Positions 1 through 7,563 of a stretch of 40,561 nucleotides of DNA are shown piece after piece. Under the pieces are notes generated by a model. It was not told the DNA's origin and did not search any database. It worked only from the letters and a program-made list of their open reading frames with translations. The DNA is from Thermoplasmata archaeon (GTDB lineage Archaea; Thermoplasmatota; Thermoplasmata; Lutacidiplasmatales; UBA184), in the NCBI GenBank assembly GCA_027314915.1, contig DAHUZZ010000017.1:1-40561 (forward strand), in the 5' to 3' direction. The translations under genes were made by a program, and so were the position numbers. The first letter of the stretch is position 1; each line of letters starts with the position of its first letter.

Positions 1-33
1 CGAGGACCCACCCTACACCCGGAAGAGCCTCGG

Positions 34-1380
34 CTACCGGGATACGATTCGGGGATCGTCCGAACCGTCGTTCCGGCCATGTTCCCGTTTCACAGGGGGC
101 CTGCGTACCTTGGGGCGTGGTCGGCCGCCCCTGGGGGCCTTCGAGTGGGCCAGAAGTTGCCCCCTCGGGATCGGTCGCACTTTCTTCGGGGGGTGCCCTC
201 CTTCAGAATCTCCCCCGGAGTCCTGGGTGTCCTCCCCCTCGGTTTCTCCGGGGCCAAAGACTCCCCGGAACCACCCGCCCCGCCTCTCTTCGTCGCCCCC
301 CTCCCCCTCCTCCTCGCGCTCCTCGCGGCGGCGGAGCGCCAGGTGGAGGCCCAGCGCAGCGAGGAGGAAGGCCGCGACCGTGAATCCCATGAGCTCCCAG
401 GACTGGGAGGGGACCATGGACGTCTGGCCCTGGAGCATGAGCTTGAGCGCCCCGAACCATGGGATCATGCCCCGCGCGACGCCGAGGACCCAGCCCGGCT
501 GGACCAACGCGCTGATGCCGTAGGTCTGGTCCGGCTCGCCCAGCGGGGGGTGGCCGGGGATGAGATTGTTGTCCCCCATCGTGAGGAACCCGGACGAGCT
601 CCCCATGCTCGAGAGCGGCACCTCGACCCGTGCACCCTCCCAGCCGATGTTGTAGAGCGTGAGGGTCCCGGAGACCGCGGAGGTCGAGCAGGAGCTCGTC
701 CCGCCGGTGACGCTGTAGGTCGGCTCGCCGTTCGCGGGATGGGGGTTCGTGGAGCAGGTGAGCCCATCGAGGGAGGGGAACGACCACAGGCCCGCTCCGT
801 CGTAGGTGAGGAAGATGATGGCCCGATGGATGACGGGCGTCACATCGGTGACGCCGTTCGGATGGTACAGGATGACGTCGCCGTACTCACCGTAGGTCGA
901 GTAGCCGGTCTGCGCCCCGACGACGTAGGTGGTCACCGAGTTCGGGTCGATCTTCTGGGCCAGGACGAGGTCCCCGGTGTTGATCAGCCCGACCACGTCG
1001 TTGGAGCCGTGCTGCATGCTGTCGGACTCGACGACGTAGAGCGGCGGCCAGTTCTGGGTGTAGGCCCACAGGCCCACGACGAGGAGGAGGACGATCATCA
1101 GCGCGACGAGCGGCTCGAACCAGAGGCTGTCGCGCGCCCGCCAGTAGACCGGCTTCTTGGGCCGGCCCCGCCAATCCTTGCCGGCGGCCGCTTCGTCGGC
1201 GGCCAGGTCCCACGGCAAGACCGCGTCCCGTTCGGCCGCGGTCCGGGGGCGAGCCGCCCGACCACGGTGCCGGCCGTGGGCGCGCGGCCGCACCTCCTCG
1301 AACCCCTCTTCCGGGTCCTCCCCCTCGGGGTCGGGGTCCGGGGCTTCCTCCTCATCTGCGGAGTGCCGACGCGAACGCAT
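34..1380 (-). CDS. Signal peptidase I, archaeal/ER (Sec11-like) type, with long tails
   Basis: This 448-residue protein should cleave signal peptides from exported proteins at the outer face of the membrane. A charged Asp/Glu/Arg-rich N-terminal region (1-80) precedes a membrane helix at about 88-106. The catalytic serine lies in ESDSM (Ser121). The box PVIHRAI carries His185, in the place of the bacterial lysine, as in Sec11/archaeal enzymes. The motif TMGDNN supplies Asp270. A second membrane helix at about 330-349 is followed by roughly 100 charged residues, probably cytoplasmic. Archaeal signal peptidases are usually about half this size, so both tails are unusual. The ATG at 1380 lies about 30 bp from a weak TATA-like stretch (GGGTTAAGG) that contains the TAA stop of the upstream membrane protein. 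The family call is secure from the three catalytic boxes. Confidence 0.88.
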   Translation of the reverse strand: MRSRRHSADEEEAPDPDPEGEDPEEGFEEVRPRAHGRHRGRAARPRTAAERDAVLPWDLAADEAAAGKDWRGRPKKPVYWRARDSLWFEPLVALMIVLLLVVGLWAYTQNWPPLYVVESDSMQHGSNDVVGLINTGDLVLAQKIDPNSVTTYVVGAQTGYSTYGEYGDVILYHPNGVTDVTPVIHRAIIFLTYDGAGLWSFPSLDGLTCSTNPHPANGEPTYSVTGGTSSCSTSAVSGTLTLYNIGWEGARVEVPLSSMGSSSGFLTMGDNNLIPGHPPLGEPDQTYGISALVQPGWVLGVARGMIPWFGALKLMLQGQTSMVPSQSWELMGFTVAAFLLAALGLHLALRRREEREEEGEGGDEERRGGWFRGVFGPGETEGEDTQDSGGDSEGGHPPKKVRPIPRGQLLAHSKAPRGGRPRPKVRRPPVKREHGRNDGSDDPRIVSR

Positions 1381-1409
1381 GGCTGGCGGAACGACCCTCC
1401 CGGCCTCCC

Positions 1410-2123
1410 TTAACCCTTGGTCTGGACCGGGCCGGCCAGGGGACCGAGGAGGTACCCGATGGCGCCCGCGACCAGGAAGAACGCCACCACGAACAGGGGG
1501 AGCAGGAAGAGGTCGCCGAACGGCCACGCGAGGCCGAGCGCCTCCCCGGCGAGGAAGGTCGCATACGTGAACAGGAGCGACGTCGCGAACAGCTTGAGCG
1601 TCGGGACCTTGATCCGGCGGATCCGCTCGTGGACGAGGAGCGCCGCGAGGACCAGGACGAGGCCGCCGGCGAGCGCGCCCGCGACGGCCGACGCTCCCTC
1701 CCCGGCGGCGGTGATGGAGAGCAGGACGATCACCGTCTCGGTGGCCTCGATGGCCCCGAACGTGAAGCCGCTCCCGAACTGGACCGCGCGCTCGTTCGAG
1801 GCGGCCGGCCCCGAGGGCGCCGGGGCCGGGGCCCGGGCGCGGCGGTAGCTGCGCAGGGTGCTCCGGAACAGGAAGACCCCGAAGCCCAGCAGCGCGATCG
1901 CGGCTGCTCCCAGGAGGAGCTCCGGCGGGACCCGGAGCAGCGCGGCCCCGGCGCCCACCGCCACGAGGGCGACGGCCGAGGTGCCGGCGACCGCGCCGAG
2001 GACCCCGTGCCGCACCCCTCCGGAGTCGCTCCGGAGGGCGAAGATGAGGGCGACGACCTCGGTCATCTCCACGACCGTGATCACGAAGGCGAGGAGGAGC
2101 GGTGCGACGGCGAGGCTCACCAT
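1410..2123 (-). CDS. Polytopic membrane protein with duplicated ExxE motifs, putative cation transporter
   Basis: This 237-residue protein has about six or seven hydrophobic helices. Two related halves each start with a helix carrying paired glutamates: EMTE (Glu19, Glu22) and EATE (Glu126, Glu129). A Pro/Ala-rich linker with several arginines (about 90-112) joins them. Intramembrane acidic repeats of this kind occur in ion carriers such as the FTR1 iron permeases (REXXE) and the GDT1/TMEM165 family (ExGD). Neither motif is matched exactly, and an uncharacterised membrane family such as COG4280 is also possible. Metal ion transport is therefore a guess from architecture. The gene is divergent from the cyclase at 2182 and appears to share a TATA element with it. 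Its TAA stop lies 29 bp from the signal peptidase start. Confidence 0.6.
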   Translation of the reverse strand: MVSLAVAPLLLAFVITVVEMTEVVALIFALRSDSGGVRHGVLGAVAGTSAVALVAVGAGAALLRVPPELLLGAAAIALLGFGVFLFRSTLRSYRRARAPAPAPSGPAASNERAVQFGSGFTFGAIEATETVIVLLSITAAGEGASAVAGALAGGLVLVLAALLVHERIRRIKVPTLKLFATSLLFTYATFLAGEALGLAWPFGDLFLLPLFVVAFFLVAGAIGYLLGPLAGPVQTKG

Positions 2124-2144
2124 CCGTTCGGGTACAGGGCCACG

Positions 2145-2154
2145 GCTTTAACGT
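2145..2154. promoter_or_regulatory. Shared TATA-like element between divergent genes
   Basis: The sequence GGCTTTAACG reads as CGTTAAAGCC on the other strand. Its centre is about 26 bp from the ATG at 2123 (minus) and about 32 bp from the ATG at 2182 (plus). Both distances fit archaeal TATA boxes serving transcripts with little or no leader. A single box acting in both directions is inferred from spacing only. Confidence 0.5.
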
Positions 2155-2181
2155 CTGCCAGAATCGTATTCCGGCGACCGC

Positions 2182-2811
2182 ATGCCGACGTGGGACATCT
2201 CCTTCCCCATCCGCGACCGCATGCCCGGCTTCCCGGGGGATCCCGCGGTCCAGGTGACGCCGGTCCGGAGGCTGGATCGCGGAGATGCCTACGACCTCTC
2301 CTCGCTCGCGATGAGCTCCCACACGGGGACGCACCTCGACCCGCCCCGGCATTTCATCCCGGGCGCGGTCGGCGTGGACCGGCTCGACCCGGTCCGGTTC
2401 AACGGACCGGCCCGCGTCGTCGTGCTCCCCCCGGAGGCGACCGTGGTGGATGGGATCCAAGTCGGACGTATCCCGGCTGGCACCGAGCGGGTGCTGTTCC
2501 GGACCCGCAACTCGGAGCGATGGGACCGGTCCGAGGCGTTCTTCGAGGACTACGTCGCGCTGGACGATACCGCCGCGGAGGAGCTCGTGCGGCGGCGCGT
2601 GGGGCTGGTGGGGCTCGATGCGCTCTCGATCGAGCGGGATTCGACCGGGAAGTTCCCCGTCCATCACACCCTGCTCGGCGGGGGGGCGCTCATCCTCGAG
2701 GGGTTGAGGCTCTCGGGGGTGCCGGAGGGAGCGTATGAGCTCCGGTGCCTGCCGCTGCGGATCGCCGACGGGGACGGAGGACCGGCCCGGGCCCTTCTCT
2801 GGAGCCCCTAG
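2182..2811 (+). CDS. Cyclase family / KynB-like metal-dependent hydrolase
   Basis: This 209-residue protein belongs to the cyclase/arylformamidase family (Pfam Cyclase). Bacterial KynB members hydrolyse N-formylkynurenine in tryptophan breakdown; others act on isatin or polyketides. The family metal motif is clear: SSHTGTHLDPPRHF (44-57) with His47, His51, Asp53 and His57. A conserved GLDALSIERD segment and the PVHHTLL stretch with its histidine pair follow near the C-terminus. Length matches the family. No other kynurenine pathway gene is nearby, so the substrate is open. A TATA-like element 32 bp upstream supports the ATG at 2182. The next gene starts 5 bp after the stop, suggesting co-transcription. 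Confidence 0.8.
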   Translation: MPTWDISFPIRDRMPGFPGDPAVQVTPVRRLDRGDAYDLSSLAMSSHTGTHLDPPRHFIPGAVGVDRLDPVRFNGPARVVVLPPEATVVDGIQVGRIPAGTERVLFRTRNSERWDRSEAFFEDYVALDDTAAEELVRRRVGLVGLDALSIERDSTGKFPVHHTLLGGGALILEGLRLSGVPEGAYELRCLPLRIADGDGGPARALLWSP

Positions 2812-2816
2812 GCGCG

Positions 2817-3248
2817 ATGGCCCTCCCGCCGTTCCCCGGTCGCGGGTCGCACGCGATCACGCTGGAGACGCCGGCGTTCTACGTCCTCGTGATCCTGCTC
2901 GGGCTCTTCGGCCTCATGCTCTGGTATCTCTCTACGCGGTACCCGAACCATCGGCGCGGGTTCGAGGGGTACTTCGAGGCGGCCGGCATCGACCTGGTCT
3001 TCCTGATCTTCGGCGTGATGCTGACCGCGATCCTCGTGATGGAGGATCCCCGCGCCAATGCGACGTCGCTCGCGCTGTACCGGGTCATCCTGGGCGGCTA
3101 CTGGCTCACCTTCGCGATCCCGATGGTCACGGTGGCGAGCTCGATCGAAGCGCGCTCGCGGGGTCGGATCGCCTGGCTGATCCCCTCGATCCTGCTGGCC
3201 GGGCTGCTCTTCGCGGCGCTCTTCCTGTACTACTTCTATGCGGGGTAG
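2817..3248 (+). CDS. Small four-helix membrane protein, unknown function
   Basis: I do not recognise this 143-residue protein. Hydrophobic stretches at about 20-40, 61-80, 94-112 and 122-142 suggest four membrane helices, with short charged loops (RYPNHRRG, MEDPRAN, EARSRGR). The ATG at 2817 is preferred over an earlier in-frame start at 2745. It sits 5 bp after the cyclase stop, whereas the earlier start would lie inside the cyclase gene and add an Arg/Pro/Gly-rich stretch with no membrane character. It probably shares the cyclase transcript. After it, 3249-3414 is a GC-rich 166-bp gap between convergent genes where I see no gene. Confidence 0.6.
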   Translation: MALPPFPGRGSHAITLETPAFYVLVILLGLFGLMLWYLSTRYPNHRRGFEGYFEAAGIDLVFLIFGVMLTAILVMEDPRANATSLALYRVILGGYWLTFAIPMVTVASSIEARSRGRIAWLIPSILLAGLLFAALFLYYFYAG

Positions 3249-3414
3249 CCGCCCCGCGCTCCGCCCCCCGTGGCGGCCCGCGCGGGGGAGTTCCACCGCC
3301 GCCCGACCCACGGTCCGGGTTCCGGGAGGCTGCGCCCCAGACGGCGGGGTCCGGCCCCGTCCGTTCGGGGACGATGTTCGGGGCGATGATCGAGCCTGGG
3401 GTCCGGGGGCCGAT

Positions 3415-3597
3415 TCAGTCCCGCTCGTCCGGTGGCAGGAGGTCCGGGATCCCGTCCTCGATCGGATACGTCGCGGGACACTTCGGGCAGGAGAGCGTGC
3501 CGCTCACGATCTCCGTGCCCTGCTTCTCGGTGGCCTCCAGGGTCAGCGTGCCCCGGCAGACCGGGCAGCAGAGGATCTCCATGAGCTCGGGCCTCAT
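3415..3597 (-). CDS. Trm112-like zinc protein
   Basis: This 60-residue protein matches the Trm112/UPF0434 family in length and layout. It opens with MRPELMEILCCPVCRG and closes with the family ending YPIEDGIPDLLP. Two Cys pairs, Cys11/Cys14 and Cys37/Cys40, would bind one zinc. Trm112 proteins bind and stabilise SAM-dependent methyltransferases that modify tRNA, rRNA or release factors, and archaeal homologues form a similar hub. The start overlaps the stop of aIF2-gamma by 4 bp (ATGA), so translation is probably coupled and this is the third gene of the S6e operon. A methyltransferase lies just upstream of the operon (5225-6037), but no direct link can be read from the sequence. Confidence 0.82.
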   Translation of the reverse strand: MRPELMEILCCPVCRGTLTLEATEKQGTEIVSGTLSCPKCPATYPIEDGIPDLLPPDERD

Positions 3598-4820
3598 CGG
3601 CCTCCCCCGTCCTGCACGATGCCGTAGCCGATGAGCCGCCAGGCATTGAGGCGGCGGGAGATCGCGACCCGGCTGCCGGGAAAGACGGTGACGGGCCGGC
3701 CGAGGGCGAGCTCGATCTCGTCCCCGCGGGCGCTCGTGACCTTGCCCGGCGCGATGGTCGTCCCGACGGTGAGGGCGAGCACCTCGCTCGTGTGGACCTT
3801 CTCGACCTTGATGTCCCGCTGCGCCCCGATGACCCGGTCCAGCAGCGTCGCCTTGACCCGGATCTTCTGGGTCACGGGCGGGAGCGTGCCCGGCGTGCCC
3901 ACGAGCCGGCCGCCGAGGGCATCCGACTTGGTGAGCGCCGGGTCGAGCGTCGTCCCGATGGCGGCGAGCCCGCCCGGCTGGAGCTCGTCGAGCTCGTTCC
4001 CCCCGGAGACGAGGGCGGTGATCTTCGTGCGGACCGACTCCCCGATCGCGGCCGCCGCCCCCCCGATGCCGGGGCGGATCTCGATCTCCTCCCCGACGGT
4101 GAGCTTCCCCTGGAGCAGCGAGCCGCCCAGGACGCCGCCGCGGAGCCCCGTCGGACGGGTGCCGGGCCGGTTGATGTCGAAGGAGCGGGCCACGTACATG
4201 AGCGGCGCCTTCGCGGGGTCCCGCTTCGGCGTGGGGATCGTCCGCTCGATCGTCTCGATGAGGGCATCGATGTTCACCCGGTGGTTCGCCGAGATGGGCA
4301 CGATGGGCGCGGACTCGATGGGCGAGCCCTTGAGGAACGTCCGGATCTCCTGGTAGTTCGCGAGCGCCTGCTCGTCGGGCAGGAGGTCGATCTTGTTCTG
4401 GACGACCACCACCTTGTGGACCCCGATGATGTCGAGGGCGTACAGGTGCTCCCGGGTCTGCGGCTGGGGAACGTGCTCGTTCGCGGCGACCAGGAGGAGC
4501 GCCCCGTCCATGAGCGCCGCGCCGGAGAGCATCGTGGCCATGAGCGTCTCGTGACCCGGCGCATCGACGAAGGAGACCGCGCGGAGGAACTTCCCCTCCT
4601 CGCCGCAGCTGGCGCACTTCTCGAGGGTGCCGTAGTGGCCGTTCGGGCACTGGTAGAACGCCGCATCGGCGTAGCCGAGCTTGATGGAGATGCCGCGCTT
4701 GAGCTCCTCCGAGTGCCGGTCGGTCCACTCGCCGGTGAGCGCCTGGGTGAGGGTGGTCTTCCCGTGGTCGACGTGGCCGACCAGGCCGATGTTCGCCTCG
4801 GGCTGCCGCGGGGCCTTCAT
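3594..4820 (-). CDS. eif2g: Translation initiation factor aIF2 subunit gamma
   Basis: This 408-residue GTPase is the core of aIF2, which brings initiator Met-tRNA to the small ribosomal subunit. The G1 loop GHVDHGKT (15-22), DAPGHE (86-91) and NKIDLLP boxes are intact. Two beta-barrel domains follow, with the typical MYVARSFDINRPGT start of domain II. In the zinc knuckle after switch I, one of the usual four cysteines is missing: CPNGH (Cys58, Gly61, His62), then CASC (Cys69, Cys72). His62 may replace it. The gene sits between S6e and the Trm112-like gene with ATGA overlaps on both sides, in an operon driven from a TATA box at 5223-5230. Confidence 0.97.
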   Translation of the reverse strand: MKAPRQPEANIGLVGHVDHGKTTLTQALTGEWTDRHSEELKRGISIKLGYADAAFYQCPNGHYGTLEKCASCGEEGKFLRAVSFVDAPGHETLMATMLSGAALMDGALLLVAANEHVPQPQTREHLYALDIIGVHKVVVVQNKIDLLPDEQALANYQEIRTFLKGSPIESAPIVPISANHRVNIDALIETIERTIPTPKRDPAKAPLMYVARSFDINRPGTRPTGLRGGVLGGSLLQGKLTVGEEIEIRPGIGGAAAAIGESVRTKITALVSGGNELDELQPGGLAAIGTTLDPALTKSDALGGRLVGTPGTLPPVTQKIRVKATLLDRVIGAQRDIKVEKVHTSEVLALTVGTTIAPGKVTSARGDEIELALGRPVTVFPGSRVAISRRLNAWRLIGYGIVQDGGGR

Positions 4821-5194
4821 TTCGCCGCGAGGAGCTCCGCGAGGGGTTTCGAGCCCTTCTGCTCGACCGTGAGGTTGATCTGGACGGTGTCCTCGCTCAC
4901 GGCCCCTCCTCGGAAGGTCCTTCGGCGGCGCATGCCGTCCCGGGGAGCGTGGAACCCGAAGCCATCCCCGACGAACAGCCTCGTCTGCCGGCTCCCCGGC
5001 AGGTCCTGGCGAAGCGGGAAGCCGCTGCGGTCGGTCCCGCCGGTGATCTTGAGGGTGTAGCCGGTCAGGCCGAGGAGATCCCCGCCCACCGACTCGCCGA
5101 TCCGCTTGCCGAGGAACCCGGCCGCCTGCGGTTCGGCGACCGATTTGGCGTAGGAAGTGGCCCCCTCGGAGACCACGAGCTTGAACTCGACCAT
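4817..5194 (-). CDS. rps6e: Ribosomal protein S6e
   Basis: This 125-residue small-subunit protein has the S6e signature, including GGTDRSGFPLRQDLPG and the basic GMRRRRTFRGG segment followed by VQINL. It is the archaeal form, without the long phosphorylated C-terminal tail of eukaryotes. It is first in an operon with aIF2-gamma (4-bp ATGA overlap) and the Trm112-like gene, a common archaeal grouping. The ATG at 5194 lies about 32 bp from a clear TATA box, implying a leader of only a few bases. Confidence 0.96.
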   Translation of the reverse strand: MVEFKLVVSEGATSYAKSVAEPQAAGFLGKRIGESVGGDLLGLTGYTLKITGGTDRSGFPLRQDLPGSRQTRLFVGDGFGFHAPRDGMRRRRTFRGGAVSEDTVQINLTVEQKGSKPLAELLAAK

Positions 5195-5222
5195 CGGGTA
5201 GCTCGCGGCCCAGTTGGGCGTC

Positions 5223-5230
5223 GTTTAAAT
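5223..5230 (-). promoter_or_regulatory. TATA box of the S6e operon
   Basis: TATTTAAA on the minus strand stands out in GC-rich surroundings. Its centre is about 32 bp from the S6e ATG. Three of its bases (5225-5227) are the TAA stop codon of the upstream methyltransferase gene, so the stop and the promoter share sequence. Confidence 0.75.
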
Positions 5231-6037
5231 AGCTTGCCGCGCCGCCGTCTTCTCGGCGACGAGTTCGACGTACTCGCTGTCGAGCAGGACCGTCCCGTCC
5301 CGAGCCGTGTTGCGCTCCCGCACGATCCGGGTGAGCTCGGCCCGGAGCCGCTCCCGGCCCGGCGTATCGAGGCTGCGGAAGGCGGCGGTCACCGGGGGCA
5401 GGAAACGTTCGAGCCCCGCCACGTTGATCTCGACCGAGTCCGAGCGCAGGCGGGAGGTCAGCCGTTCCACCCGCCGCACCCGGAACTCCTCCCCCAGCCA
5501 GCGGGCGACGAGGTCGGGGTCGGCCCACTGGAGCGGATCGAAGTCGATCCCGACCGCTCGGAGCGGGTCCCGGATCGCGCGGAACGTCTCGCCGACCGAG
5601 CCGCGCTCCGTCCAGTTCGCGAGCGCGATCCGACCCCCCAGGCGGCAGACGCGGGCCATCTCCCGGGCGGCCGCCTCGGCGTCGGAGGCGAAGGCCACCC
5701 CGAAGGAGGAGACGACGGCGTCGAACGACCCGTCCGGGAAGGCGAGCGCTTCGGCGCGACCCTCCCGGAGGTCGATCTTGAGCCCCTCCGCCTCGGCGCG
5801 GCGTCGGGCGTGGTCGAGCAGCTTCGGCACCGGGTCCACGCCCACGACGGTGCAGCGGCGCCGGGCCGCCGAGAGCGCCAGGTTGCCGTTCGCGCACCCG
5901 ACGTCCAGGACCCGCTCGAGCGCCCGGAGCTCGGCGCTCTCGCAGAGGAGCTCGCCGACCAGGACGACCCCGCCGGAGATCCGGGAGAAGTCCCCTTCGG
6001 ACCAGACCGATTCGGCCGGGACCGTGCCGACGTCCAC
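5225..6037 (-). CDS. Class I SAM-dependent methyltransferase
   Basis: This 270-residue protein has the Rossmann methyltransferase fold. Motif I is VLDVGCANGNLAL, the acidic ribose-binding residue is in VVGVDPVP, and the motif IV region is FDAVVSSFGVAF followed by MARVCRLGGRIAL, as in UbiE/Coq5-like enzymes. The C-terminal half (about 150-270) probably forms the substrate pocket and gives no clue to the substrate. The GTG start at 6037 is supported by GGAGG about 9 bases upstream and by a TATA box at 6077-6084. That leaves a leader of about 17 bases, one of the few single genes here with a Shine-Dalgarno-type start. Its TAA stop lies inside the S6e TATA box. Confidence 0.82.
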   Translation of the reverse strand: MDVGTVPAESVWSEGDFSRISGGVVLVGELLCESAELRALERVLDVGCANGNLALSAARRRCTVVGVDPVPKLLDHARRRAEAEGLKIDLREGRAEALAFPDGSFDAVVSSFGVAFASDAEAAAREMARVCRLGGRIALANWTERGSVGETFRAIRDPLRAVGIDFDPLQWADPDLVARWLGEEFRVRRVERLTSRLRSDSVEINVAGLERFLPPVTAAFRSLDTPGRERLRAELTRIVRERNTARDGTVLLDSEYVELVAEKTAARQAI

Positions 6038-6076
6038 GCCCAGGATCCTCCGAAGCGCGGGTCACGGGCCGCACCG

Positions 6077-6084
6077 TATTTAAG
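6077..6084 (-). promoter_or_regulatory. TATA box upstream of methyltransferase gene
   Basis: CTTAAATA on the minus strand is centred about 43 bp from the GTG at 6037. Transcription would start near 6054 and leave room for the GGAGG ribosome binding site. Confidence 0.65.
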
Positions 6085-6168
6085 CGGGGGAGCGGCGCGC
6101 GGCCGCCGTCGTCGGGCCCGCCCGAGGGCGACTTCTTTTTCCCCCCCGGGCCCTCGGCGAAGCCGGAC

Positions 6169-7077
6169 GTGAATCCGGCCGAGGCGGCCCTCATCGCCCT
6201 GCCCGTCCTGCTCGTCGGCGGGCTGGGCTATGCGGCGTGGGAGGACTGGGTGCGTCGCGAGGTCTCCGACCATGTCTGGCAGCTGCTCGGCGTCGGAGGC
6301 ACGGTGCTGGGCGCGATCGCCCTCGGCACCTCCGAGCGGCTCCCGCTCGCGATGTGGCTCCTCGCCTCCCTCTTCGTCCTCGAGCACGTCTTCCCGTGGG
6401 ACCGGCCGATCGAACGGTGGAACGCGAACGCCCCCTTCGTCCTCGAGGGGGCGACCTACCTCGTCGTGCTCGGCGGGGTGGGCTACGCGGCGCTGACCTA
6501 CGGGGTCGGACCCCAGGCGGTCCCGGTCACGGTCGTGGCCGTCGTGATCACCGTGCTCCTTGCCCGCGCCCTCTTCGAGATGGGCGTGCTCTACGGGGGG
6601 GCCGACGCGAAGGCGGTGATGGTCGCCGGACTCCTCGTCCCGCTCTTCGCGCTCCCGCTCGTGCCGGTCCCGCAGAACGCCCGCACGATCCTCGAATTCT
6701 ACCCGTTCTCGCTCGACCTGCTGATGGACGCGGCCATCCTGGCCGCGGCCGTGCCCCTCGCCCTCGCGATCCGGAACCTCCGGCAGGGCACCTTCGAGTT
6801 CCCCTCGGGGTTCACGAGCTACCGGCTCCCGGTCGCCCGGCTTCCCGAGGAGTTCGTCTGGGTCCGCGACCCGGCGCTGCCGGGGGATCCCGAGGACGTG
6901 GCGACGAGCGAGGAGGACCGGGAGCTGCGGCGCCGCCAGCAGGCGGAGCTCACCGCGCGCGGGATCACGATGGTGACGGTGACCCCCCAGCTGCCGTTCG
7001 TCGTGCTCCTGGCCCTGGGAGGGGTCGCCGCCCTCCTCGTCGGGAACATCGTCTTCGATCTGGCCGCGCTCCTCTGA
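6169..7077 (+). CDS. A24 family archaeal prepilin/preflagellin peptidase
   Basis: This 302-residue aspartic protease should remove the class III signal peptide of archaellins and pilins. The first catalytic Asp is in the N-terminal segment AWEDWVRREV after helix 1. The second lies in YGGADAKAV, the archaeal version of the GxGD motif. Six or more membrane helices fill the first 200 residues. A soluble loop (about 200-265) and a final helix, introduced by VTPQLPFVVLLALG, match the archaeal A24 C-terminal type II domain. The start is GTG. A T-rich stretch near 6130-6140 may serve as its TATA element. No pilin or archaellum gene is nearby, so the substrates are elsewhere. Confidence 0.88.
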   Translation: MNPAEAALIALPVLLVGGLGYAAWEDWVRREVSDHVWQLLGVGGTVLGAIALGTSERLPLAMWLLASLFVLEHVFPWDRPIERWNANAPFVLEGATYLVVLGGVGYAALTYGVGPQAVPVTVVAVVITVLLARALFEMGVLYGGADAKAVMVAGLLVPLFALPLVPVPQNARTILEFYPFSLDLLMDAAILAAAVPLALAIRNLRQGTFEFPSGFTSYRLPVARLPEEFVWVRDPALPGDPEDVATSEEDRELRRRQQAELTARGITMVTVTPQLPFVVLLALGGVAALLVGNIVFDLAALL

Positions 7078-7143
7078 GGGGCGGCGCGGGCCGATCGGGC
7101 GGAACGCTTTTCATCGCGCCGCGCTCCATTTCCCCCGACGAAG

Positions 7144-7559
<416 letters not shown>

Positions 7560-7563
<4 letters not shown>

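Noticed and set aside
1-33. Inverted CGAGG/CCTCG pair at the left edge, a possible terminator of the signal peptidase gene.
   Set aside because: Arms of five bases are expected by chance in this composition, no T-run follows, and the sequence is cut by the edge.
1381-2667. An extension of the signal peptidase frame upstream to 2667.
   Set aside because: It runs through the membrane protein and the cyclase gene, has no family resemblance, and the ATG at 1380 has plausible promoter spacing.
3249-3414. Possible small RNA or gene in the GC-rich gap between convergent genes.
   Set aside because: I see no promoter-like AT patch, tRNA-like fold or convincing short frame.
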